Of a stretch of DNA of 64,000 bases, positions 8,580-17,425 are shown one piece after another. How positions within the stretch are numbered: position 1 is the first letter of the stretch; each line of letters begins with the position of its first letter. The stretch is taken from assembly GCA_014138725.1 (NCBI GenBank), contig JACJID010000003.1, forward strand, positions 186,001 through 250,000. The letters run 5' to 3'. Position numbers and translations under genes: made by a program. Under the pieces are notes generated by a model. The model did no database searches. It saw only the letters and a program-made list of their open reading frames with translations, and had not been told where the DNA came from. Origin of the DNA: Kutzneria viridogrisea (GTDB taxonomy: Bacteria; Actinomycetota; Actinomycetes; Mycobacteriales; Pseudonocardiaceae).

Positions 8580-10743
8580 GTGCTCGATGAACGAGGAACG
8601 GGCTCGGCCTGCCGTGCCAGGTGATCGCTAGGGCTTCTCGGGCACGGGTGGCAGCGACGAACAGGAGTGAACGTTCGGCGCGCAGGTCCTGGGCGTGCTG
8701 AAGGGGGTCGGCCGCGGCATCTGTCAAGGCTGCCGGCTGCGGCACACATTGGTCGCTGACACCGATGACAGCCACAGCGCGGTATTCAAGCCCCTTGGTG
8801 CGGTGCATGGTCATCACGTGGACGTAGTCCCCGACGCGGGGAGCCTTCCCGGCGTCGACACGGATCGCTCCGGTGCCCGAGGACTGCAGCGCGTCAAGCG
8901 CTGCATCGCATAGGGCTCCGGTGCGGGCTACGACGGCGATGTCCTGCGGCAGTATCCCCGCTTCTTTCCATCCGGCAACGCGATTTACGAGTGCGCTCAT
9001 CTCGGCTCGTACACTCGGATAACCAGTGAGTTCGGCTTCACGGCCACTCAAGACAGAGCGATAGCCGGCCAAGTCGTCCGCGCCGCCGTCAAGATCGTCG
9101 AACTGCTCACGATCTAGAAGGTCTCCCGCAGCGGCAAGGATCTGCCGGGTGGTGCGGTAGTTGAGGCTCAGCTTGTGGGAACGGCCTCGGATGTCGATAC
9201 CGAGGGATCCGAGGGTGACTCGGTTGTCGTAGATTCGCTGATGTGTGTCACCGCATACGAACAGGTCGTTCGGCCCTTCGGGAGCCAGCGCGCGCAGCAG
9301 CCGCCAGTGCGCGGCATGCAGGTCCTGGGCCTCGTCGACGACGATGTGCGCGTATTGCTGGCGTGGTTCGAGCCCTGCCTCAGCGATTCGTGCAGCCGTA
9401 GCGGCGAGTTGCTTGAAGCCGACGGCTTGGTCCTGCTCGAGACGGCGTTCGTACTCTTCGATCAGTGCCCAGATCTCGGCCCGGTCGGCGCGGTTGATCC
9501 GCAGTCCTCGACCTCGGCGACGCGCGGCAAAGTAGTCATCGCGCGTTTGCAGGCCTTGGGCGAGCACTACCTGGGTCCATTCACCAAGCAGGAACCGGCT
9601 GTCGAAGCGTCCAGGTTCGGCCTGCTCAGTAAGCAGATCGCGCCAACGCTTGAGCAGCTCCAGGTCACCAAGCATCGCGGGCACTGTGGCGGACGGATGC
9701 CGCGCGACGGACGTGGCGACCTTGTCGATATTACGTACGGTCACCGCGCTCGCGAGCTCTTGGCCGCCAAGGTCCTTCAGAAGCCGTTCGAGCTGGTCGG
9801 CCAGGGTGGTGGTGAAGGTGGTCAGCAGGATTCTGCCGCGTCCCTCACCGCGCTGGGGATCAGCGAGGGCGGCGACTCGGTGCAGCGCGACGACGGTCTT
9901 GCCTGTACCGGGGCCGCCGGTGACGCGCACCGGTCCGTTGTAGGGCTTGTTCTTGGGCCGGTAGGCGAGTTTGCGCTGTTCGGGATGGAGGAAGATGCGC
10001 CATTCGGAGAACGGGCGCAGCAGGTTGCGCTCGAGCTCTTGGGCGTCGGAGGAAACGACGAAGGTCTCCAGCGTCGCCGGGCGAGTGAGGGCTGCCTCGT
10101 AGTCGCCACGTTCCGCGTCAGTAAGAGGCGTGTCAGGCTGTTCAGGTGCTGTGACCTTCTGCCAGATCTCTTCGGGGCACTTGCCGTCGTACAGGGACAA
10201 CAGGACGTCCCGGGCGAGCTTCGGCAGGAACTCGCACACTCCAAGCAGGGCATCCTCAGTGCGCAGTTCACGCAGCGCCGGAATCAATACCTCGTTAACG
10301 CCGAGGCGCACCAGGTCGGCGTCCGAGACGCCATCGAACAGGCCGGGCATAGCGTCCGGTCCGACCAAGGGTGCACCGGAGGCCGAGTTGCGGGTGCTTT
10401 CCTCGAGACCAGATAGGTCCAGCAGCTCGATGCCGCCGGTGACCTTGTTGATGTCCATGGTCAGTCCCTCGGCCAGCTTGTAGGCCTTGTCGTGCTCGAG
10501 GACTGTGACGAGGTAGAAGGTCTCGCCGTCGCGCAATAGGACGGCGCGGAAGTTGTCGTTCACTCGCGCCGTTCGCACTCGGCGGTCGCGCGCGGCCTGT
10601 GGCTGCTTGAGGTTGAGGCTGTTAGCGTTCGGATTCAGCTGGAGGGTGTGCAGGAACGCGATCACTAGCTTCTGAACGGTACCGTCGAGCTTGTGGTAGG
10701 CCTTGTCGAAGGTGTCCGTGCGGACGAATTTGCGCTCAGACAC
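8569..10743 (-). CDS. UvrD-like SF1 helicase with RelE/ParE-like N-terminal domain
   Basis: 724 residues from GTG 10743, which overlaps the upstream gene's stop by 8 bp. Residues 1 to ~110 resemble a RelE/ParE fold: RTDTFDKAYHKL, ARVNDNFRAVLLRD and a closing VLEHDKAYKLAEG. SF1 motifs follow: GGPGTGKTVVAL (~270-281), VVDEAQDLH (~465), LNYRTTRQIL, MTMHRTKGLEYRAV and SLLFVAATRAREAL. The protein ends with the usual GRPSPFL tail, so it is complete although a transposase relic abuts it. It is the last gene of the five-gene array. Role inferred: DNA translocase or processing factor; whether the RelE-like part is a nuclease or a binding module is unknown. Confidence 0.82.
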   Translation of the reverse strand: MSERKFVRTDTFDKAYHKLDGTVQKLVIAFLHTLQLNPNANSLNLKQPQAARDRRVRTARVNDNFRAVLLRDGETFYLVTVLEHDKAYKLAEGLTMDINKVTGGIELLDLSGLEESTRNSASGAPLVGPDAMPGLFDGVSDADLVRLGVNEVLIPALRELRTEDALLGVCEFLPKLARDVLLSLYDGKCPEEIWQKVTAPEQPDTPLTDAERGDYEAALTRPATLETFVVSSDAQELERNLLRPFSEWRIFLHPEQRKLAYRPKNKPYNGPVRVTGGPGTGKTVVALHRVAALADPQRGEGRGRILLTTFTTTLADQLERLLKDLGGQELASAVTVRNIDKVATSVARHPSATVPAMLGDLELLKRWRDLLTEQAEPGRFDSRFLLGEWTQVVLAQGLQTRDDYFAARRRGRGLRINRADRAEIWALIEEYERRLEQDQAVGFKQLAATAARIAEAGLEPRQQYAHIVVDEAQDLHAAHWRLLRALAPEGPNDLFVCGDTHQRIYDNRVTLGSLGIDIRGRSHKLSLNYRTTRQILAAAGDLLDREQFDDLDGGADDLAGYRSVLSGREAELTGYPSVRAEMSALVNRVAGWKEAGILPQDIAVVARTGALCDAALDALQSSGTGAIRVDAGKAPRVGDYVHVMTMHRTKGLEYRAVAVIGVSDQCVPQPAALTDAAADPLQHAQDLRAERSLLFVAATRAREALAITWHGRPSPFLVHRARAQ

Positions 10744-13700
10744 CGAGAGCCTCCAGTTCGGTCGCCGTGATTGAGCCGGCGCGTTCGATCCGCCAGCCTG
10801 CCGCCTGGTACGCGGCATCTCGGTCGGGGTCCTCGTCCACAACGAGCGCGATCTTCGCATGCGGCCATGCCAGCTCCGCATCCCACGGGTCGGATTGATC
10901 ACCTGGCACGTCGAGTTCGAACCCCACTTCAGGAACGGCGACCTGAGGTCGCGTGGCGAGGACGGCGAGGATGTCCGCCACCAGCGGAGATGCCAGCTCC
11001 GCCGCCCGCGCCCACGAGGCAGGCAGAGCGCGCGGAGTATCTGTCGGCAAGGCGCTCACAAGCAGGGCGAGACGGTGTGGGTCGAAGGCCGCCGCACGGC
11101 TCGCACAGGTTTGTTCGAAGCCTCGTTCGCGACCACCAGAGACGTGACCGCTCAGGAGTTGCAGCAGATTCCCCCAGGCCATCCACGACGCCCAACGGTC
11201 CCGATGGCCAGGTTGCTCCACGGCCGGCACCGTGTCATCAAGCACAGTGATCGCGCTCCACGCGGAGAAGTCCCTGCTCTCCAGGTCCATGAGAGCCAGG
11301 ATCCGGCAGCCGGTCGCAGGGGCGTAGTCCAGCATCATGACCTCTGACCCGCCGCCCTTGAGTTCGAGATCGCCGCCAGTGAGCAGTCCGGGCAGCGCGA
11401 GGGCAAGGTCGGCACGGCTCGCATTGGTCTGCCGCGATGCTCCGCGTAGCCCGGCCGCCAGCGCGGCGGCCCGGCGGCACCAGCGGTCCGGGTCCGGGTC
11501 GGCGAGGTAATTCAGCAGTGCCGAGACCGGGTTGGCCAGCGCTGGATCAAGCGAGTCGGCGGAGTCGTGGGCGCGGATCCGGCGGTGCATCGCGCGCGCC
11601 GCAGTCAATGCTGCCTCGTCGAATAGCGCAAAGCTCGGCGCGGATCTCGCGTTCGGGTCAGCCACCGCCTGTTCGAAGGCCTGCACGTCTTCCCAGGTCA
11701 GCTGCCAGACCAGGATTCCTTGGCTGCGCAGCGCAGTGCGCTTCGCAGTGTCATCCGCGATCCGGTTGAGATGTGGGGAGGCGTGGAACGCGTACCCGTC
11801 GAGGAACACTGCGACGGTTGCGCTCGGCCCGTCGGTACGCGTGATGAGGAAGTCGGGCTCGCTGCTGACGGCCGCGTCAACGCGCCGGTGGTCCTGCAGC
11901 AGCCAGCGGGTTCCGCCGCTCCCGTTGGGGTGGGCGATGCGCAGGTCGAGTTCCACGCCGCGCCCACCGGCCCGTGGGCTAATCGTACTTCGGTGCGGTA
12001 CGCCGCCCCAGTTCTCGCGCCCGCCCCAGGCCTGTAGGGCCTTGATGAAACGCTTCTCCAGTTCGCTGTCGGCGAGTTCGTCGATCCGCACCCCGGTGAG
12101 GGTGTCGAGAGTCTTCACCGCCTCGGGGTCCGAGATGTCCCAGCCGCGCAGGATTTCGTCAAGGAGAAAGAGTGCGCGTTCCCTCGAGGCGAAGGGATGC
12201 TCGCTAGAGCGCACGAACCGCAGCAGGCAGCGGTGACAGGGCTGGCGCTCAGAGTCCTGACAGGGACACGCGGCGATGACGTCGCGGGCGATGGTGAGGA
12301 CTAGGTGCATCACCTTCCGGTCGGCGAGGTGTTCGAGGTAGCCGGTGCCGCCGGGCAGTCGGTCGTAGAGCACGAGGAAACGGCGGCGCAGATCCGTATC
12401 GCCCCCAGGCATCGTGGCCAGGACGGCAGACAGGTGGTTGGGCTCGCCGCCGTAATACTCAGTGATGCCGAGCAGCAGCGCCGCCTTGAACGAGATGAAG
12501 TTCTCCTCGATCTCCAACGTGGAGACGGGCAGGAGCATCCGCAACGCCTGAGTGCGAAGCTCATGCGCAAGCACGACTGTGCGCGTCTGCTCTGCCTCGA
12601 CGCCAGCATGGCGTTGAGGGCACCAGCCGCGGTGCCGGGTGCCGACCCTGCGGGCCTTGGTGTCGTACGCCTGCGGGTGTGTGCCGCGCACCGCACCGCA
12701 CACGGGACACGTTTCGAAACCGGGTGCCTGGACCTCGGCGCCGGCCACGAATAGCGGCCGCCCGGGAGTGCCGTCCGGCCCGAAGTTCAGGGTCCTGATC
12801 TGAGCGACGCGCGCGAATTCGACCCCGAACAGCGCGCCCTGGGTCCGCCAGGCGCGCCTGCCCTGCGGCTGGCCTGGGTCGATGTCGACGAGAGTCGCGG
12901 TGCGGAAGGTGCGTCGGTCGCGTTCTTCACGATCGTCGGTGACCTTCGCGTCGTCGCGCCTCTCCCGCGAGGCCACCCGCTCAGCGCGTAGCACCCTGAC
13001 CTCGGAACCTGCGTCGGCGATGGCCTTATCTCCACAACGGGGACACTCGGCCGGCTTCACGGTCTCGTCGGTGGCGACGTACCCGCACTCGGCGCACAGC
13101 CTCCAGGCCAAGCCGAGCTGCGCGTCGACCCGCCCCCCGCCGGTGCCTGCGAGGTCGAGCTTGTCGATGACGTACTTCGATCCGGCGGTGTAGTACGTGT
13201 TGCCGGGCGCGAGCTCGGTCAGGGCGGAGGCGGCGTCGCGTCGATGCTCTCGATGCGCTTCTTCGAAGGTGCCATCGGGGTTCTTCCACCACAGCTCGGC
13301 GTCAAGGTAGATCGAGTCGTCCACGAGCGTGTAGTTGGGCAACACGCCCAAGCGCACCAAGGCAGACAGCGAGTTCTCCTCAGTCAACGCCTCCAGGCGC
13401 CTGCGCACCTCGGCGCGCTCGGCATACAGCTCCCGCTTGGACTGCGCACGCTCAGTGTCGGTCCCGCCCTCCCCCAGCGCGTCGAACGCCCGGCCGATAC
13501 CTCGCAGCCGTTGTTGTAGAGCCTCGCGCCGCTTGAGGAATTCGCGGGCGGCGTTGCCGATCGCAAGTTCGATCCCGGATGCGGCGAACTCGGCCAGAGA
13601 CGCGCGCGATGCGTCCTGCATCTCTGGAAAGAGCGCGGCGAAGCGTTCCGCGAGCACTTCATGCTGCTGGACGGCGCGGTCCAACAGTCGACGCAGCCAG

Positions 13701-16700
13701 CCGTCCGGTGCGAGACCGGAGGTGAACAGCAGCCCGATCTGCGGGGGCATCTGATGCGGGGGCATCATCGTCCCTTGCCACAGCGACCCGTCAGCGGCGC
13801 GGTCGAGCAGGAACGCGGTGTACTGCCGGCGCAGGATCTCAATGGCGTCGAGATAGCAGTCCGGCGGGACGATCCGCCCCGCGAGCATCGCCTCGGGCTG
13901 GTGCAGGTAGTACTGGTTACGCGCCCCGCGCGGGATGACGGCCGCGACGAAGGCGTTGCCGGTCTTACGTCCAGCGCGTCCGATGCGCTGTGCGTAGTTC
14001 GCCGGGGCGCCCGGGACGGAGGTGAGAAGTACGGCTGACAGGTCGCCGATGTCAATGCCCAGTTCCAGAGTTGGTGTGCACGCGAGCACGTTGGGGTCGA
14101 AGGGATGCCGCGGGTTGCGCTTAAACCGAGTCTCGACGTCTTCCCGTTCGACGCGTGTCAACGCGCCGGTGTGCTCGGTTGCGATGACCTGGCTGGGCCG
14201 GTCGACCGAGTACAGGCGCCGGTAGAAGTCTGCGGAGTAGTCCCGGTCGTCGGGCTTGAACACACCAGAGCAGCGGTGCCGTAAACACGGCGTGTCCAGC
14301 CACGTCTCGCGCGTGCCGGGGGCGACAGTCATCCTCCACGTACAGGACGAGCAGCGCACCCCAAGTTCGTTCACATGCTCTTCGGGCCGGCCGTGAACGA
14401 GGGAGTGCACGAGCACGTGCTTCGGCTTGAGGCTGTAGACCCGCGAGCCATTGGCAGTGGTGTCAGTACGCACGATCCCGTGATGAGCCAACGTGCGCAG
14501 CGCGATGCGGTTCAGCTCGCGGGCTTCGGGCAGCTTGGCCTGGAGCGTGCGATATGCCCAATCCTCCAGGTAGCTGGGCGTGTTGCCCTTCGTGCCCAGC
14601 TGGTCGAACTCTGTCCTGCCTACGTTGCCATCGACAAGGAACCTGGGCGCCGCCAGGCCCCGCGGAAACGCGGGCATGCCCTCAGGCCGTCCGCCCCACA
14701 CCGGCCAGCGCCGCACACCGGCCTGATCCACGAACTTAGCGAGCCAAGGGTGGTAGAGGGCCCCACGTAGCCGCATCCGTTCGAGCACACCGCGCACGTA
14801 GGTGAGGTACTGGGTCTCTGTGGTGGGCAGCGTGTGCCGACCCGCTATCTGCTGGCAGGCGTTGCGTAGGTCATCGATGACCTTGATGGGTTCGGGGATC
14901 GAGATCTCGACGGCGGCTGTGTGTGTCATCTCCAGCGTTCGGCCCAGTCGGGAGCGCAGGCCGAATTCCAGCAGCGTGTTGAACACGAGCCGGTCATTGA
15001 TGCGTTCCATGCCGGCTTCGTCACCGTGTCCGTCGAAGACGGCCATGACGAGCGGGTCGTCGCGCAGATCTGGCGGGATCAGCGCGGCCAGGCGCTCGCG
15101 TAGAGCATCTGGGTTCTCTTGCTCGGTCACAGACTTGGCTGCGCTCAGAGCAAGTTGTGGCAGCGGGATCGGCGTGTCGGCGGCGAGGTGGTCGGTGAGA
15201 AGGCCGCGCAGGGTGAAGGTGAACGCCCGGTGGCCGATGAATCCGGCTCGATGCGTCGCGTCCTGCACGGCGTCGACGAACGCAAGCAGCCGGCGTTCGT
15301 CGCCGATCAGGTGTCGCTCGGAGAACAGCTGTGTCGTGAGGACGGAGGCGAGCGTCGCGGAGCCCGCGCCGAGGAAGCGCATCCCGTCGTCAAGTCCGCA
15401 GGAGGGGCAAGTGTCGGCATAGTCCTCTGGCAACCGGCCCTGGTGGGTGAGCACCGCTACGGTTTGGTCGGGCTGGCCGGTCGGGTTGAACTGCAGGGTA
15501 CGTTCTTCGGCGTCGAGGTGCATGACCTCGTTCTCCCCAGGACGCGCCCGGAGCATCCAGCGGACCTTGCCGGTGCGTCGGGCGGACTCCTTGTAGATGT
15601 GCAGCGGGCGGATGTCGAGGGTCTGCCAGTCGAGTTCGGTAGAGACAGCAGCCCAGCCTGATCGCCCACAGTGCCGGCAGTATCCGGCTGGGAGATGGCA
15701 GCGGTACGCGGGCTCCACAGCGTTAGATGGCCGATCGCGTGCTTGATCGTCCAGAGCGGCTTCCAGCGGCGAGCCGTGCTCGCTGCTGCCCGCCTCGTCG
15801 ACGCGGCGTTGTGGGTAGACGCCCAGATTAAGCTTATTGGCCTTGGTGTCGCCGGTTGGGCCGTCGTCGTCGTACCAGCGGAAGTGCGGGGTGTCGGTCG
15901 CAGCGCGAATGACCCGGCGGACTTCCCGGACCCACAGCTGGGCTTCGATGCGTAGGAACGGCCTTGCCGCCTTACCCGCTACTACATTCTCGTCTTCAGC
16001 ACGGGCGCGACAAACGATCGCGACAAGACGGGATAGGCCCGCGGTGAATACCTCAGGGTTCTGTTCGAACGCCTGCCGCCAGCGTGTACCACCCCCATAG
16101 CGCACGAACCGCTCCATGAACGCCTCGTCGAGCAACACCGGACCATCTCCGGCCGCGTACAACAGAGCGTGAACGAGGCGGTGATGGGCAAGTTTCCGGC
16201 CGAGCGCAACAGGATCCGAGGCGTCGACTCCGGCGACAAGGCGGGCGATCGCGTCCAGATTCGGGCCAGTGGGGCCACGGTCCAGGAGCGGATCACCGGC
16301 CTCGATCAGGTCCTGTGGCGCGGGAACCGGCAGTTCGTAGTCGACCTCCACGACTTCCTGCGGCGCCTTGCGATCCTCTCCGATCAATGCCGCGGACTCG
16401 AATTCGCAACCGAAGACCTTCCCTGCGAACTCCAGCAGCTTCGTGTGGTCGTCACGCACAGAGCCGTCAACGTCGCGCTTGTCGCTACGGCCATTGTCAC
16501 TGCTACCGGCGAGAGTGGCGGAGGTTGCTACCGGCGTGATCGTGCCGAGTGGCCTTCCCGGTTGAGCTTTGCCGGTGGACGCGCCGAGACGCCGCAGCAG
16601 CATCGCGACATCGGTGCCCTGCGCCCCGTCATAGCAGTGGAACTCGTCGAGCACCACGTACTGAAGCGAATCTGACCGCCACAGCGCGACATCGGCGACA

Positions 16701-17422
16701 CGCTGGAGCAGAAGGTCGAGCATCTTGTAGTTCGTCAGCAGGATGTCCGGAGGATTGACGCGGATCTCCTCGCGGCGGGTGAGCACCCGGGTGATGGTGG
16801 TGTCGTCTGCGAGTTTGGTCGATCCGGCGTCGCGGGCAGAGCCGGAGTCGACGCGTTCCTCCGTGCGTTTGCCCGGATCGCCGCCAACGTAGATCCCCGC
16901 AGTGACGTCCGACAGTGTCGGGTCGCTGCTAAGCAGCTGGTCGATGCGGCGTGCCTGGTCGTCGGCGAGAGCATTCATCGGGTACAGCAGGAGAGCCTTG
17001 ACTCCGTTACGCCGAGTCTCGTCAGAGTGCCGTTTGGCGCGGCGGCAGTGGTCGAGGATCGGGACCAGGAACGACTCTGTCTTTCCGGAGCCAGTGCCGG
17101 TGGTCACGATTGTTGGCAGCGGCTGATCGTCGATGTTGACGCCCGGCTTCGTGGACAGGCGACGCCAGGCCCTCGCTTGATGCGTATAGGGGGCGAACCC
17201 GTGCGGATGCCAGTCGAGAGCCTTCTCCCAACCTGCAGCTGCACTGCGGAAGTCCGTACGTACACGGAGATACGGGCCACGGAAGACGCGACTCGCATTC
17301 CCCGGCTCGGCAAAGAAGCGCTCAAGTTCCGCGCGCACATCGTCATCGGCGAGCGCAAACGCGGTGGTGAGGTACTGTGTGACCGCGCGCTGAAGATCCT
17401 CAGCCGCCAGGGACGGAAACAT
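10736..17422 (-). CDS. Giant DEAD/DEAH helicase with DUF1998 and Vsr-like nuclease domain (DrmA/DrmB-like fusion)
   Basis: 2228 residues. Motif I TTGTGSGKTESFLVP is at ~100-115, DExH-type VVLDEFHCYDGAQGTD at ~255 and motif VI QRIGRAGRKTGNAF at ~1150. Between and after are zinc-ribbon-like CxxC pairs (CRHCG, CPSCG, CSSC, CAECG...CPRCG). A DUF1998 region at ~1610-1725 ends in CPCQDSERQPCHRC. The C-terminus (~1780-1900) has PDFLI, FLDGYAFH and TALRSQGILVWQLTWEDV, the pattern of a Vsr/DUF559-type restriction-endonuclease fold. In DISARM the helicase (DrmA) and DUF1998 (DrmB) are separate proteins; here they are one chain with an added nuclease-like tail. It starts 3 bp after the methyltransferase stop and its end overlaps the UvrD gene. 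Confidence 0.85.
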   Translation of the reverse strand: MFPSLAAEDLQRAVTQYLTTAFALADDDVRAELERFFAEPGNASRVFRGPYLRVRTDFRSAAAGWEKALDWHPHGFAPYTHQARAWRRLSTKPGVNIDDQPLPTIVTTGTGSGKTESFLVPILDHCRRAKRHSDETRRNGVKALLLYPMNALADDQARRIDQLLSSDPTLSDVTAGIYVGGDPGKRTEERVDSGSARDAGSTKLADDTTITRVLTRREEIRVNPPDILLTNYKMLDLLLQRVADVALWRSDSLQYVVLDEFHCYDGAQGTDVAMLLRRLGASTGKAQPGRPLGTITPVATSATLAGSSDNGRSDKRDVDGSVRDDHTKLLEFAGKVFGCEFESAALIGEDRKAPQEVVEVDYELPVPAPQDLIEAGDPLLDRGPTGPNLDAIARLVAGVDASDPVALGRKLAHHRLVHALLYAAGDGPVLLDEAFMERFVRYGGGTRWRQAFEQNPEVFTAGLSRLVAIVCRARAEDENVVAGKAARPFLRIEAQLWVREVRRVIRAATDTPHFRWYDDDGPTGDTKANKLNLGVYPQRRVDEAGSSEHGSPLEAALDDQARDRPSNAVEPAYRCHLPAGYCRHCGRSGWAAVSTELDWQTLDIRPLHIYKESARRTGKVRWMLRARPGENEVMHLDAEERTLQFNPTGQPDQTVAVLTHQGRLPEDYADTCPSCGLDDGMRFLGAGSATLASVLTTQLFSERHLIGDERRLLAFVDAVQDATHRAGFIGHRAFTFTLRGLLTDHLAADTPIPLPQLALSAAKSVTEQENPDALRERLAALIPPDLRDDPLVMAVFDGHGDEAGMERINDRLVFNTLLEFGLRSRLGRTLEMTHTAAVEISIPEPIKVIDDLRNACQQIAGRHTLPTTETQYLTYVRGVLERMRLRGALYHPWLAKFVDQAGVRRWPVWGGRPEGMPAFPRGLAAPRFLVDGNVGRTEFDQLGTKGNTPSYLEDWAYRTLQAKLPEARELNRIALRTLAHHGIVRTDTTANGSRVYSLKPKHVLVHSLVHGRPEEHVNELGVRCSSCTWRMTVAPGTRETWLDTPCLRHRCSGVFKPDDRDYSADFYRRLYSVDRPSQVIATEHTGALTRVEREDVETRFKRNPRHPFDPNVLACTPTLELGIDIGDLSAVLLTSVPGAPANYAQRIGRAGRKTGNAFVAAVIPRGARNQYYLHQPEAMLAGRIVPPDCYLDAIEILRRQYTAFLLDRAADGSLWQGTMMPPHQMPPQIGLLFTSGLAPDGWLRRLLDRAVQQHEVLAERFAALFPEMQDASRASLAEFAASGIELAIGNAAREFLKRREALQQRLRGIGRAFDALGEGGTDTERAQSKRELYAERAEVRRRLEALTEENSLSALVRLGVLPNYTLVDDSIYLDAELWWKNPDGTFEEAHREHRRDAASALTELAPGNTYYTAGSKYVIDKLDLAGTGGGRVDAQLGLAWRLCAECGYVATDETVKPAECPRCGDKAIADAGSEVRVLRAERVASRERRDDAKVTDDREERDRRTFRTATLVDIDPGQPQGRRAWRTQGALFGVEFARVAQIRTLNFGPDGTPGRPLFVAGAEVQAPGFETCPVCGAVRGTHPQAYDTKARRVGTRHRGWCPQRHAGVEAEQTRTVVLAHELRTQALRMLLPVSTLEIEENFISFKAALLLGITEYYGGEPNHLSAVLATMPGGDTDLRRRFLVLYDRLPGGTGYLEHLADRKVMHLVLTIARDVIAACPCQDSERQPCHRCLLRFVRSSEHPFASRERALFLLDEILRGWDISDPEAVKTLDTLTGVRIDELADSELEKRFIKALQAWGGRENWGGVPHRSTISPRAGGRGVELDLRIAHPNGSGGTRWLLQDHRRVDAAVSSEPDFLITRTDGPSATVAVFLDGYAFHASPHLNRIADDTAKRTALRSQGILVWQLTWEDVQAFEQAVADPNARSAPSFALFDEAALTAARAMHRRIRAHDSADSLDPALANPVSALLNYLADPDPDRWCRRAAALAAGLRGASRQTNASRADLALALPGLLTGGDLELKGGGSEVMMLDYAPATGCRILALMDLESRDFSAWSAITVLDDTVPAVEQPGHRDRWASWMAWGNLLQLLSGHVSGGRERGFEQTCASRAAAFDPHRLALLVSALPTDTPRALPASWARAAELASPLVADILAVLATRPQVAVPEVGFELDVPGDQSDPWDAELAWPHAKIALVVDEDPDRDAAYQAAGWRIERAGSITATELEALGV

Positions 17423-17425
17423 GGA

